This document shows positions 42,634 to 52,865 of a stretch of 64,000 bases of DNA, in pieces; position 1 is the first letter of the stretch; the number at the start of each line of letters is the position of its first letter. Made by a program: the position numbers and the translations under genes. The DNA is from G965240365 sp965240365 (GTDB lineage Bacteria > Pseudomonadota > Gammaproteobacteria > Eutrophobiales > Eutrophobiaceae). The DNA is taken from contig OZ251218.1 of the NCBI GenBank assembly GCA_965240365.1, positions 1,860,001 through 1,924,000 on the forward strand. Reading direction: 5' to 3'. The notes beneath the pieces were generated by a model. That model was not told the origin of the DNA and made no database searches. It saw nothing but the letters and a program-made list of their open reading frames with translations.

Positions 42634-43254
42634 TCACTCCTGCTCAATACGGCAGCCGTATTCCCGGCCGGCATCCAGCAGCCACTTCGCCAGATAGTCG
42701 GAAAAGCTGCGCCGGATGATTAAATCAAAGGCGCCGTCCGCCGGTTTGCTGACCAGCGCGCCGGCCTTGGCAAAGACGGTCTGTACGCAGCGGCCAACGG
42801 GGAAATTGGCCGCGCTGAAGTCGTAGACCGCGGATTTTTTCATCACATCGGCAAGGGCCGGACCGCTCAAGTTGATCAGGGTCTGCCCGCCGCTGACATC
42901 GACCACGGAGAAATGGTCCCGCACGGCCTCGCGCAGGCGGGCTTCGAGCGCGCTTTGCGTATGGGCCTCGACCAGCAGCAGCCACTCGGTGGGACCCAGC
43001 CAGTAGACCGCGCTGGCGGCATCCGCGGCAAAGGTGCAGGGGGCCGTTGGCAGTTTCAGGCTTAACACAGCTTCTACCCCATCGGTAAAGGCGCTGTCGT
43101 CGGCGTTACCGCGCAGCGCCAGATGCCCTTTATGGGGCCGTTCCCTGACCAGCAGACCTTTTTCGGCCGGGCCGCTGGCCTTGCCGGCAAAGTAATGCAG
43201 CGGCGATTCCAGCGGCGGCGCAACAGCTTGTGCATGTTGATTGGGTTCAGACAT
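42634..43254 (-). CDS. soxG: sarcosine oxidase gamma subunit
   Basis: A 206-residue protein, last of the soxBDAG operon. GPTEWLLLVEAHTQSALEAR and VDVSGGQTLINLSGPALADV resemble the folate-binding-like fold of SoxG and GcvT relatives. The gamma subunit stabilises the heterotetramer. The start at 43254 overlaps the soxA stop (43247-43249) by eight bases. Confidence 0.92.
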   Translation of the reverse strand: MSEPNQHAQAVAPPLESPLHYFAGKASGPAEKGLLVRERPHKGHLALRGNADDSAFTDGVEAVLSLKLPTAPCTFAADAASAVYWLGPTEWLLLVEAHTQSALEARLREAVRDHFSVVDVSGGQTLINLSGPALADVMKKSAVYDFSAANFPVGRCVQTVFAKAGALVSKPADGAFDLIIRRSFSDYLAKWLLDAGREYGCRIEQE

Positions 43255-46200
43255 TCTGGCGTTCCCCATCGGGGTCGTAAAAAACGGGACTGACGATTTC
43301 AGCGGCGATATCGCGGCCATCGGTCAGCGGGCAGTAAACCGTGTCACCCATGCGTTTTAAGCCGCCCTTGATCAGGGCCAGCGCAATGGAGCGGCCCAGA
43401 TTGGCGCTGTAATAGCTGGAACTCACATGGCCCTGCATGTTCATGGGTTTGGGCTCGGCGGGGTCGTTCACGATCTGCGCCCCTTCCGGTATGACCGTTT
43501 GCGGCTCTTTGGTCAGCAGGCCCACGAATTGTTTTCGATCTTCGCGCCGGCAATCGGGCCGCGTGAGCGAGCGTTTACCGATAAAGCTAAAGGATTTTTT
43601 CTTGCCCACCACCCAATCCATGTTCATATCCTGGGGGGTCACGGAACCGTCCGTATCCTGACCGACAATAATAAAGCCCTTCTCGGCCCGCAGGACGTGC
43701 ATGGTTTCCGTGCCGTAGGGCGTGATATCGAATTCCTCGCCGGCCTCGATCAATTTTTCCCAGACATGGCGGCTGTAATGGGCGGGCGCGTTCACCTCAA
43801 AGGACAGCTCGCCGGTAAAACTGATCCTGAAAATACGCGCCTTGACACCGGCCATCGTGGCGTCGCGCCAGTGCATGAATTTGAAGGCCTGCGGCGCAAA
43901 ATCCACATCGTCACAGACTTTTTCGACCACCTTGCGGGCATTCGGGCCGGTCACGGTGGCCGTCGCCCAGTGGTCGGTGACGGACGTAAAATAGACCTCG
44001 AGCTCCGGCCATTCGGTTTGCTGCCAGAGTTCCAGCCAGGCCAGCACGGCAGCCGCGCCACCGGTGGTGGTGAACATCAGGTAGCGGTTTTCGCCCAGGC
44101 AGGCGGTAACGCCATCATCGAAGATCATGCCGTCTTCTTTCAGCATGACGCCGTAGCGGCACTGGCCCGGCGCCAGTTTTAGAAATGAATTGGTATAGAC
44201 GCGGGTGATAAACTCGGCCGCGTCCGGGCCCTGAATATCGATCTTGCCGAGGGTAGAGGCGTCCAGAATACCGACGCTGTTACGCACGGCCAGACATTCG
44301 CGGTTGACGGCCTCCTGCATGCTCTCGCCTGTGCGGGGGAAATACCACGGGCGCTTCCACTGACCGACATTCTCGAATTCGGCGCCCTGCCGCTCGTGCC
44401 AGCGATGCAGCGCGGTATAGCGCTCCGGGTCGAACAAGTCACCCACATGGCGGCCGGCAATGGCGCCAAACGTCGTCGGCGTGTAAGCGGGGCGAAAGAT
44501 GGTCGTGCCGGTTTTCGCGATGCCCTGTCCCAGCGCGCGGGCCAGAATCCCGATGCCGTTGATATTTCCGAGCTTGCCTTGATCGGTGCCCAGCCCCAGG
44601 GCCGTGTAGCGTTTGACATGTTCCACCGATTGGTAACCTTCACGGGCCGCCAGCTCGATATCGGCCGCCGTGACATCCAGTTGCATATCGACAAATTGCT
44701 TGGGCGCCCGGCTCGCCGGGCGGGTGTGCGGCGTGAGAAACAGCGCCTGCGGCGGCGCTTCCGGGCATTCCTCCACCCGCGGTAGTTCTGCCTTCGCCGC
44801 GCCATCGCCAAAACCGGCCCGCAAGGCCGCCCCGGCCCCGGCCTCGTAACCCTCTTCCAGGCAGGCTTTGAGGTCGCGGGCGCCTGCGGCCGCGCCCGCC
44901 GAACACACGCCCTCGCCGGCATCGCCGGGCAGAAAGGCGACGGCCTCGGCCGACCATCGCGGTTTGGCGCCGGTATGGGAACTCAGGTGAATGACCGGGC
45001 TCCAGCCGCCGGACGAGGCCAGCAGATCGCACTCCAGCCGCCGCGGCGCGCCTGTCACGGCCGTGCCCCCGGCGTTCAGCGCGGCGATTTCAACCCCCTC
45101 GACACGTTTTTTGCCGCTGACCTCAAGCACCCCATGACCGTCAATGATCTCGATGCCGAGCGCCCGCGCGGCCTGTGGCAGTTCCCCGCCCGGATTGAGT
45201 CTGGAATCCACCACGGCGGCCACGTGCTGCCGGGCGAGATGCCAGTCGATGGCCGTGCGATAGGCCTGATCATGGCTGGTAAACAGGACCATACTGCGCC
45301 CGGCCGCCACGCCGTAGCGGTTCAGGTAGGTTCTGACCGCGCCGGCCAGCATCACGCCCGGCACATCGTTATTGCCGAACACCAGGGGCCGCTCGATGGC
45401 GCCCGTGGCCAATATCACCTGTTTGGCGCGCACCCGGTGCAGGCGCTGGCGCGCCGCGCTCTGTGCGGTGAGGCGCCGGTGATCGGTGCGCCGCTGCACG
45501 ATACCGAGGAAATTGTGATCGTAATAGCCGAATACCGTGCTGCGCGGCAGTAACTCGACGTTGTCAAGCGCCCGCAGCCGGGCGACGGCGCCCTCGACCC
45601 AGACCGGGGCCGGCTCGTCGTCGATCGTTTGCGCATCCGCCAGCAGACTGCCGCCCAATTCATTCTGCTCATCGGCAAGGATCACGCGCGCGCCGGTTTT
45701 GGCGCTGGCCTCGGCCGCCGCGAGACCGGCCGGACCGGCCCCGACAATCAACACGTCACAGTGTTGATTGAAGGTATCGTAAATATCCGGGTCCGCCTGC
45801 GCCGGCGCCGTGCCGAGTCCGGCTGCCTTGCGGATAAAATGCTCATAGGCCATCCACAGCCGTTTTGGCCACATAAAGGTCTTGTAGTAAAACCCGGCCG
45901 GCGTCAGCCCGCCGGCCAGACCCACCGCGCTCATCAGGTGAAAGTCAACGCTGGGCCAGCCGTTGACGCTGCGGGCCGCCAGTCCTTCATACAATTCGAT
46001 CTGGGTGGCGCGCAGGTTGGGCACGGCGCCGGCGCCCTGGCCCAGTTGTACGATCGCATTGGGCTCTTCGGCGCCGTGGGCGACGATGCCGCGGGGCCGG
46101 CCGTATTTGAAACTGCGCCCCACGATGCCCACGCCGTTGGCCAGCAGCGCCGAGGCCAGGGTATCGCCCTCAAAGCCCTCGTAGCTTGTGTCGTTAAAGC

Positions 46201-46261
46201 GGAAACGGATCGGTTTGGAACGATCAATGCGCCCACCCTGGGCCATCCGGTAGTCCTGCAT
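43247..46261 (-). CDS. soxA: sarcosine oxidase alpha subunit
   Basis: A 1004-residue protein. The N-terminal part has a ferredoxin-like half (FNDTSYEGFEGDTLASALLA) and an NAD/FAD-type fold (CDVLIVGAGPAGLAAAEASA). The C-terminal part is GcvT-like and binds tetrahydrofolate (YRYGVMLKEDGMIFDDGVTA; GLLTKEPQTVIPEGAQIV). With the other subunits it oxidises sarcosine to glycine, giving 5,10-methylene-tetrahydrofolate and H2O2. The start at ATG 46261 overlaps the soxD stop by one base. Confidence 0.96.
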   Translation of the reverse strand: MQDYRMAQGGRIDRSKPIRFRFNDTSYEGFEGDTLASALLANGVGIVGRSFKYGRPRGIVAHGAEEPNAIVQLGQGAGAVPNLRATQIELYEGLAARSVNGWPSVDFHLMSAVGLAGGLTPAGFYYKTFMWPKRLWMAYEHFIRKAAGLGTAPAQADPDIYDTFNQHCDVLIVGAGPAGLAAAEASAKTGARVILADEQNELGGSLLADAQTIDDEPAPVWVEGAVARLRALDNVELLPRSTVFGYYDHNFLGIVQRRTDHRRLTAQSAARQRLHRVRAKQVILATGAIERPLVFGNNDVPGVMLAGAVRTYLNRYGVAAGRSMVLFTSHDQAYRTAIDWHLARQHVAAVVDSRLNPGGELPQAARALGIEIIDGHGVLEVSGKKRVEGVEIAALNAGGTAVTGAPRRLECDLLASSGGWSPVIHLSSHTGAKPRWSAEAVAFLPGDAGEGVCSAGAAAGARDLKACLEEGYEAGAGAALRAGFGDGAAKAELPRVEECPEAPPQALFLTPHTRPASRAPKQFVDMQLDVTAADIELAAREGYQSVEHVKRYTALGLGTDQGKLGNINGIGILARALGQGIAKTGTTIFRPAYTPTTFGAIAGRHVGDLFDPERYTALHRWHERQGAEFENVGQWKRPWYFPRTGESMQEAVNRECLAVRNSVGILDASTLGKIDIQGPDAAEFITRVYTNSFLKLAPGQCRYGVMLKEDGMIFDDGVTACLGENRYLMFTTTGGAAAVLAWLELWQQTEWPELEVYFTSVTDHWATATVTGPNARKVVEKVCDDVDFAPQAFKFMHWRDATMAGVKARIFRISFTGELSFEVNAPAHYSRHVWEKLIEAGEEFDITPYGTETMHVLRAEKGFIIVGQDTDGSVTPQDMNMDWVVGKKKSFSFIGKRSLTRPDCRREDRKQFVGLLTKEPQTVIPEGAQIVNDPAEPKPMNMQGHVSSSYYSANLGRSIALALIKGGLKRMGDTVYCPLTDGRDIAAEIVSPVFYDPDGERQNV

Positions 46262-46566
46262 CAGGGTGCCCCTCCGTCGGTGGCCGAGGCCGTGATCCGT
46301 GGCGCGCCGCCGATCGGATAGGTCTCCGAAATGACGTAGCTGACGGTATCCCGGGTCACGTTGAAATAACGGCGGCAACCCGCGGCGTGATACCACATCT
46401 CGTGATGCAGCCCTTTGGGGTTCTTGCGAAAAAACAAATAATCGCCCCAGGCTTCATCGCTCAGGCTTTCGGGTTCCGGCGGCCGCTGAATATGGGCCTC
46501 GCCATGACAGGTGAACTCCTCTTCCGCGCGTAGTTCCTGACAATGGGGACAGTAAATCTGTAACAC
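46261..46566 (-). CDS. soxD: sarcosine oxidase delta subunit
   Basis: A 101-residue zinc-binding subunit with IYCPHCQELRAEEEFTCHGE (the Cys/His cluster) and GLHHEMWYHAAGCRRYFNVT. It starts with GTG and lies 12 bases downstream of soxB, as in the standard soxBDAG order. Confidence 0.95.
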   Translation of the reverse strand: MLQIYCPHCQELRAEEEFTCHGEAHIQRPPEPESLSDEAWGDYLFFRKNPKGLHHEMWYHAAGCRRYFNVTRDTVSYVISETYPIGGAPRITASATDGGAP

Positions 46567-46578
46567 AGGAAATATCCG

Positions 46579-47829
46579 CTAGTGGGCCACGCCGGCCGCG
46601 CCGTGCTCGTCGATCAGGGCGCCGGTGTAAAAACGTTCGAGGGAAAAAGGCTCGGCCAGGGGATGGGGGCGCTCGTTGGCCAGGGTATCGGCAAAGACAT
46701 AGCCCGAGCCCGGCGTGGCCTTAAAGCCGCCCGTGCCCCAGCCGCAGTTAAAATACAGGCCGTTCACCGGGGTTTTGCTGATGATGGGGCAGGCATCCGG
46801 GCAGACATCGACAATGCCGCCCCACTGCCGGTTCATCCGCACCCGGCTAAACGCCGGGAACAGTTCGCAGATGGCCTGCAAGGTATGTTCGATCACCGCG
46901 AAAGAACCGCGCTGGCCATAGCCGTTATAGGCGTCAACGCCCGCGCCGACCACCAGATCGCCCTTGTCCGACTGGCTGACATAGCCGTGTACGGCGTTTG
47001 ACATCACCACGGTGTCCAGACACGGGCGCAAGGGCTCCGAGACCAACGCCTGCAAGGGGCGGGATTCCACCGGCAGGCGCAGGCCGGCCATCCCGGCCAT
47101 AACCCCGGAATTGCCCGCCGTAACGCAGCCGACCTTTTTTGCGGCGATAAAACCGCGGCGGGTTTCCACCCCCGTGACCGCATTGTTTTTACAGCGGATA
47201 CCGGTCACTTCCGTTTGTTGAATCAAATCGACCCCCAGCGTGTCGGCGCCGCGGGCATAACCCCAGGCCACGGCATCATGCCGCGCCGTGCCGCCCCGCG
47301 CCTGCCAGGAGGCCCCCAGCACGGGGTAGCGCGCCGTCGGCGAACAATTCAGCAGGGGGGCGATGTCCTTGATCCGGGCCGGGCCCACGACCTCGCTGTC
47401 AATGCCCAGCAGACGGTTGGCATTGACCCGCCGCTCAATGTCACGCATGTCCTGCAGGGTATGGCCGAGATTGAGCACACCGCGCTGGCTGAACATGACA
47501 TTAAAATTCAATTCCTGGCTCAGGCCCTCCCACAATTTCAACCCGAACTCATACAGGCTCGCCGATTCGTCCCAAAGATAATTGGAACGGACAATAGTGG
47601 TGTTTCTTCCGGTATTGCCGCCGCCCAGATAGCCCTTTTCCAGCACCGCGACCCGGTTGATGCCGTGCATCTTGGCCAGATAGTACGCGGTGGCCAGACC
47701 GTGACCGCCGCCGCCGACGATGATCACATCGTATTCGGATTTCGGCTCGGGGCTGCGCCAGACCCGTTGCCAGTTTTCATGCCGGCTCAGGGCATTTTTG
47801 AATAAGCTGAAAATGGAATATCGCTTCAT
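46579..47829 (-). CDS. soxB: sarcosine oxidase beta subunit
   Basis: A 416-residue flavoprotein of the DAO family. The dinucleotide site is DVIIVGGGGHGLATAYYL (about 34-51), followed by the FMN-histidine-region TVVRSNYLWDES and the C-terminal GWGTGGFKATPGSG. It carries the substrate-oxidising FAD site, and channels electrons to FMN shared with the alpha subunit. It is the first gene of the operon; a divergent regulator gene lies 239 bases upstream, so that gap should contain the operator. Confidence 0.96.
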   Translation of the reverse strand: MKRYSIFSLFKNALSRHENWQRVWRSPEPKSEYDVIIVGGGGHGLATAYYLAKMHGINRVAVLEKGYLGGGNTGRNTTIVRSNYLWDESASLYEFGLKLWEGLSQELNFNVMFSQRGVLNLGHTLQDMRDIERRVNANRLLGIDSEVVGPARIKDIAPLLNCSPTARYPVLGASWQARGGTARHDAVAWGYARGADTLGVDLIQQTEVTGIRCKNNAVTGVETRRGFIAAKKVGCVTAGNSGVMAGMAGLRLPVESRPLQALVSEPLRPCLDTVVMSNAVHGYVSQSDKGDLVVGAGVDAYNGYGQRGSFAVIEHTLQAICELFPAFSRVRMNRQWGGIVDVCPDACPIISKTPVNGLYFNCGWGTGGFKATPGSGYVFADTLANERPHPLAEPFSLERFYTGALIDEHGAAGVAH

Positions 47830-48068
47830 TTTGTGTTGCCTGTAATTTCATTACCCGCGATTTTTATCTTATAAGCTCATTAAAGCAGGTCCGCCGCTTA
47901 AATAATAGAAGCGAACTGACAAGCAGGGTGTAGAAAAATGACAAAAATCATCCAAAAGGCAGCGTTTGTCCAAATTTCCTGACCGTTTAATTGTCAAAAC
48001 ACGACATCGCGGCTAGACTTATTAATGAATATTATTACCCTGTCCAAGCGACATTCCCGGATAGCGCG

Positions 48069-49073
48069 ATGGCCCGTACCCTGAAATCCAGCGAGACAGC
48101 GTCGTTTCCTTCGCTTCATGTCGGCTTTGTACTGCTGCCCCAATTCACCCTGCTGCCCTTTTCCGCTTTTATCGACGCCCTGCGCCTGGCCGCCGATGAG
48201 GCCGATCACAGCCGTCAACTCCGCTGCCGCTGGACCGTGATGGGCGCCGATTTGAACATGATCCAGTCCAGTTGCGGCGTGCGCGTGGCGCCCTGGGAGA
48301 CCTTTGTCGAACCGGCCGCCTTTGACTATATCGTGGTGGTCGGCGGCCTGTTGCGGCCCGGCATCACGATCGATCACACCCTGCTGCGCTATCTGCAACA
48401 AGCGGCGCGGGCCCATGTGCCCCTGATCGGGCTCTGTACCGGCTCTTTTGCCCTGATCAAGGCCGGTTTGATGAAAGGGCGGCGCTGTTGCGTAAGCTGG
48501 TTTCATTACCAGGACCTGATCGAGGAATTCAGCGACATCATCCCGGTGGCCGATCAGTTGTTTGTCGATGACGGCGACCGTATCACCTGCGCCGGCGGCG
48601 CGGTCGCGGCCGATCTGGCCGCCTACATTATCGAGCGCCACCTCGGGCAACACTGGGCGCATAAAAGCCTGCGCATCATGCTGATGGACAACCCCCGCCC
48701 CGCCGATACGCCGCAACCTCAGCCCCGGCCCCTGGCGGAATGCCCGGTTGAGAACAAACGGGTGCGGCGGGCGCTGTTATTACTCGAACAAAACATGCAC
48801 CGGCGCCTGTCAACCGGCGAGATCGCGGCCCGGCTCAATATCTCAAAGCGGCAACTCGAACGCCTGTTCCTGCTGGCCACCGGCGACAGCCTGCAAAAAT
48901 ACTACCGCCGGATGCGCCTGCAATACGGCCTGTGGTTATTACAAAATACCCAACGCGGCATCAGCGAGATCGCCGCCGAGTGCGGCTTCGCCGATGCCGC
49001 GCATTTTTCCCGGGCCTTTCGCCAGGTCTTCGCAAAAAAACCGGTGGAAATCCGCAAGGAAAAGCCGGATTGA
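48069..49073 (+). CDS. GlxA-type transcriptional regulator (DJ-1/PfpI + AraC), probable sarcosine/glycine-betaine regulator
   Basis: A 334-residue protein. The N-terminal DJ-1/PfpI-like domain (VGFVLLPQFTLLPFSAFIDA; nucleophile-elbow GLCTGSFALIKAG) is followed by an AraC DNA-binding domain (LSTGEIAARLNISKRQLERL, YRRMRLQYGLWLLQNTQRGI). Regulators of this layout, such as GbdR, SouR and CdhR, control betaine/sarcosine/carnitine catabolism. Divergence from soxBDAG supports that role. ATG 48069 is used; the frame is open back to a TTG at 47991 but lacks a ribosome-binding site there. Confidence 0.9.
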   Translation: MARTLKSSETASFPSLHVGFVLLPQFTLLPFSAFIDALRLAADEADHSRQLRCRWTVMGADLNMIQSSCGVRVAPWETFVEPAAFDYIVVVGGLLRPGITIDHTLLRYLQQAARAHVPLIGLCTGSFALIKAGLMKGRRCCVSWFHYQDLIEEFSDIIPVADQLFVDDGDRITCAGGAVAADLAAYIIERHLGQHWAHKSLRIMLMDNPRPADTPQPQPRPLAECPVENKRVRRALLLLEQNMHRRLSTGEIAARLNISKRQLERLFLLATGDSLQKYYRRMRLQYGLWLLQNTQRGISEIAAECGFADAAHFSRAFRQVFAKKPVEIRKEKPD

Positions 49074-49160
49074 ACTTCCGCTTCGTCATTCCCGCCTTGC
49101 AGGCGGGAATGCAATACATAAATCGCTGGATTCCGGCCTGCCTGCTATGAGCGGGCCGCG
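49074..49160. repeat. REP-like repeat
   Basis: ATTCCCGCCTTGCAGGCGGG (about 49089-49108) and GGATTCCGGCCTGCCTGCTA... (49128-49150) form the same kind of repeat pair as at the window start, placed between two convergent genes. Confidence 0.75.
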
Positions 49161-49195
49161 ATAACATGACTTGCCCCGCGCTTGCCCAACCGCCT

Positions 49196-50593
<1,398 letters not shown>

Positions 50594-50732
50594 CCGACTA
50601 AAACCGTATGTTGCCGTTTCGACTAAACCTGCAAACCGCAGTACGATATGTCACCATATTCGCGGACTCTATAATTGAAGTCAATCAGAAAATTTCAAGG
50701 CCGCCGGGGGCTGACCGGGAGCATATTCAACA

Positions 50733-51509
50733 ATGATTGCAGAAAATATCAAGCAGGAAATCCTGAACAGAATCAAGCGGGTGGAGGCAGAGCATAATGT
50801 CAGGGTGCTGTATGTGGTTGAATCGGGCAGCCGGGCCTGGGGCTTTGCCTCGCAAAACAGCGATTATGATGTCAGATTTATCTACGTGCGCCCCAAAAAC
50901 TGGTATCTGTCGGTTGACCTTGAACAAAAACGCGATGTTATCGAATATGAAATCACGGACGAGATCGACCTGAATGGCTGGGACCTGAAAAAAACCCTGC
51001 AACTTTTTGCAAAATCCAATCCCGCCATTATCGAATGGCTGCAATCGCCCGTGATATACCTGGAAAATGGCGCTTTTGCCGCGGAGGCGCGGGCGCTCCT
51101 GAAAGATATGTATTCCATAGAGAAGGGGATTTATCACTATAAAAACATGGCGACAAGAAATTACCTGAACTATCTTAAGGACGGGATTGTGCCGCTCAAA
51201 AAATATTTTTATGCACTGCGGCCCCTGCTCGCCATAAGGTGGATTGAAAGACACCGCGCGCCGGCCCCAATCGAGTTCGGCAAACTTAGGCAGTTGATCC
51301 CGGTCGGCTCAAACCTGGAGGCCGAAATAGCAAAGCTGCTGGCACGCAGGCAAAACAGCCGCGAACAAGAACTGATCCCGGCCGTGCCTGAACTGAATAC
51401 ATTTATTGAGACAGAACTTGAGCGCCTTAAAAACATGCAAATCCCAAAAACGGCCCGCCGCTCACACTGGGAATCGTTGAATTCACTGTTCCGTAAAAAT
51501 CTGACCTGA
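50733..51509 (+). CDS. predicted nucleotidyltransferase (RlaP/COG3541-like)
   Basis: A 258-residue protein with the nucleotidyltransferase core SGSRAWGFASQNSDYDVRFI (GSR at 32-34, metal-binding D44 and D46) and a downstream helical segment. The group is predicted to transfer nucleotides to RNA or small molecules and in some genomes is near toxin-antitoxin or phage genes. Here the next genes on the same strand are the AbiE remnants and the CRISPR locus, so it may be part of an accessory region. Confidence 0.85.
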   Translation: MIAENIKQEILNRIKRVEAEHNVRVLYVVESGSRAWGFASQNSDYDVRFIYVRPKNWYLSVDLEQKRDVIEYEITDEIDLNGWDLKKTLQLFAKSNPAIIEWLQSPVIYLENGAFAAEARALLKDMYSIEKGIYHYKNMATRNYLNYLKDGIVPLKKYFYALRPLLAIRWIERHRAPAPIEFGKLRQLIPVGSNLEAEIAKLLARRQNSREQELIPAVPELNTFIETELERLKNMQIPKTARRSHWESLNSLFRKNLT

Positions 51510-51550
51510 ACGGCGAGAAATACCTTATAAGATTGACAAGCAAATATTAT

Positions 51551-51860
51551 GGCTCTTTTGAGTTCCGAGTGGGTTAAGCCGCATATGGATTGAGTGTGCA
51601 GAAAATGGCATGAGCCTGCCTGCGGCAGGCAGGCCGGAATGATGTAAAGCCGGAACAACACCCCATCGTCATTCCAGCGAAAGCTGGAATCCAGTGGTTT
51701 ATGTCATACATTCCCGCCTTGGCGGGAATGACAATTAGACAGAACTGGCGCTCATTTCACATCCCACCCGCCCTCCTGGATTCCGGCCTTCGCCGGAATG
51801 ACGACGGAGTGTTGTTTTGACTTTCCGTTATCCTGTCTGCCTGCTTCAGGCAGGCGTCAG
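51551..51860. repeat. long copy B of the ~180-bp composite repeat plus REP units
   Basis: 51551-51731 matches 2356-2537 nearly base for base. Its internal hairpin is CCTGCCTGCGGCAGGCAGG (51615-51633), whereas the other copy has CCTGTCTGCGCCAGACAGG, a paired C/G versus T/A change. The piece 51720-51748 is the inverted form of bases 1-30. More REP units lie at 51776-51803, and GCCTGCTTCAGGC at about 51841-51853 is another palindrome. Between 51510 and 52034 there is no gene. Confidence 0.85.
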
Positions 51861-51907
51861 GCAGCCCTGATTTGTCTCATAGATATTGAACCCGGACACT
51901 TCAATAT

Positions 51908-51957
51908 AACCTGCTGTTTCCCAGGGCAATATCGCCATGTTTTCAAGCGGCCTGCCT
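51908..51957 (+). repeat. direct repeat of the CRISPR leader-proximal segment
   Basis: AACCTGCTGTTTCCCAGGGC followed by AATATCGCCATGTTTTCAAG occurs here and again at 54015-54064 with only three differences (GG->AA and G->A). The second copy lies directly behind the CRISPR array on the cas side. Confidence 0.8.
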
Positions 51958-52034
51958 GCTACTGGCAGAAAAAACGAAAGGATGTTTTTGAAATCCGTCA
52001 TGGTGAAATCCCGATTCTTGCGATTATCATCTCA

Positions 52035-52079
52035 CAGGCGCACAATACATTAGCAATTATGTAATGTATTGCGCACCTG
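52035..52079. promoter_or_regulatory. inverted-repeat operator upstream of the AbiEi-like gene
   Basis: An 18-base arm (CAGGCGCACAATACATTA, 52035-52052) and its near complement (52062-52079; 16 of 18 match) frame a nine-base loop, ending three bases before the ATG of the AbiEi-like antitoxin. AbiEi antitoxins are known to repress their own promoter through inverted repeats, which this resembles. Confidence 0.7.
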
Positions 52080-52081
52080 TT

Positions 52082-52603
52082 ATGACAAAGGCTGACAAGT
52101 TACTCTCTGTTTTGGCGAGCGCCGTTAAGGTGGGGGGTATTCACAGCACTCAGGAACTCGCCTTTATGTTGGATGAGCCTTATGCTCCCGCATTCACGAA
52201 GTTTCTGGCCGATTGTGTCAACAAGGGCATTTTGAGAAGAGTGGTCAGGGGTCTGTTTAAAAGTGCGCTTGCCCCTCCTGAACCTGCGACCGCCATTTAT
52301 CGCATTATCAAAAAACTGCGTGGCGCCGTGTTGAATTACATCAGTCTGAAAAGCCAACTGAGCCATAGCGGGGATATTTCTCAAGTTATTATGGGTAGAG
52401 TGACGGTTATGACCAAGGGGTGAAGCGGCGTCTTTTCTACGCCGTATGGCGTCATTGAATTTACGCATACGAAAAAACCGGTGAACAAAATCGTGCTGAA
52501 TCTGTATTTTGATTCGGACATAAAGATGTATAGAGCAACAACCGAACAGGCGATAGCAGACCTTAAAAACTGTAATCGAAACGCGCATATGCTGGAAAGC
52601 TGA
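52082..52603 (+). pseudogene. AbiEi-type antitoxin (type IV TA), nonsense-disrupted
   Basis: The frame from ATG 52082 reads MTKADKLLSVLASAVKVGGI and further LRGAVLNYISLKSQLSHSGD, ISQVIMGRVTVMTKG, then TGA at 52421-52423. The same frame then continues with SGVFSTPYGVIEFTHTKKPV and ends at 52603. This matches the N-terminal winged helix and the following barrel of AbiEi antitoxins, with a stop probably derived from an arginine codon (TKGR-SGVF). A single substitution explains the break. Confidence 0.8.
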
Positions 52604-52629
52604 GATGTTAAAACTTCACCCAAGCGCTT

Positions 52630-52812
52630 AAAACTCAGCTTGAAAGGCCAATGCAAGAAGATGAAGTACGTGACGACTTCAACATGGAGATGAGCCGTTT
52701 CATCCCTAAACAGATCAAAGAGCGAACAATTGATAACCCTGATTACCGGGCTTATGTTCAGAGTGAAGTCAGCGCAATTTCAAGTTCTTTATTTGTTGCT
52801 GGTGTGTCATAG
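52630..52812 (+). pseudogene. C-terminal remnant, possibly of an AbiEii-type nucleotidyltransferase toxin
   Basis: A 60-residue open stretch (QLERPMQEDEVRDDFNMEMS, RFIPKQIKERTIDNPDYRAY) ends at TAG 52810-52812 but has no start, since TAA precedes it at about 52609. Directly behind AbiEi one expects the AbiEii nucleotidyltransferase, and this is plausibly its last part after an internal deletion. The assignment rests on position more than on sequence. Confidence 0.5.
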
Positions 52813-52836
52813 AGTAAGTAGAGACGTAAAATTTTT

Positions 52837-52855
52837 CCTGCCTGCTTCAGGCAGG
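52837..52855. repeat. 19-bp palindrome next to the CRISPR array
   Basis: CCTGCCTGCTTCAGGCAGG (with an adjoining CGTCTC) lies eleven bases before the first, degenerate CRISPR repeat at the leader-distal end. Confidence 0.85.
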
Positions 52856-52865
52856 CGTCTCTACA

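Noticed and set aside
47830..48068. Glycine or SAM riboswitch before soxB
   Set aside because: The 239 bases show no recognisable conserved riboswitch core on the minus strand.
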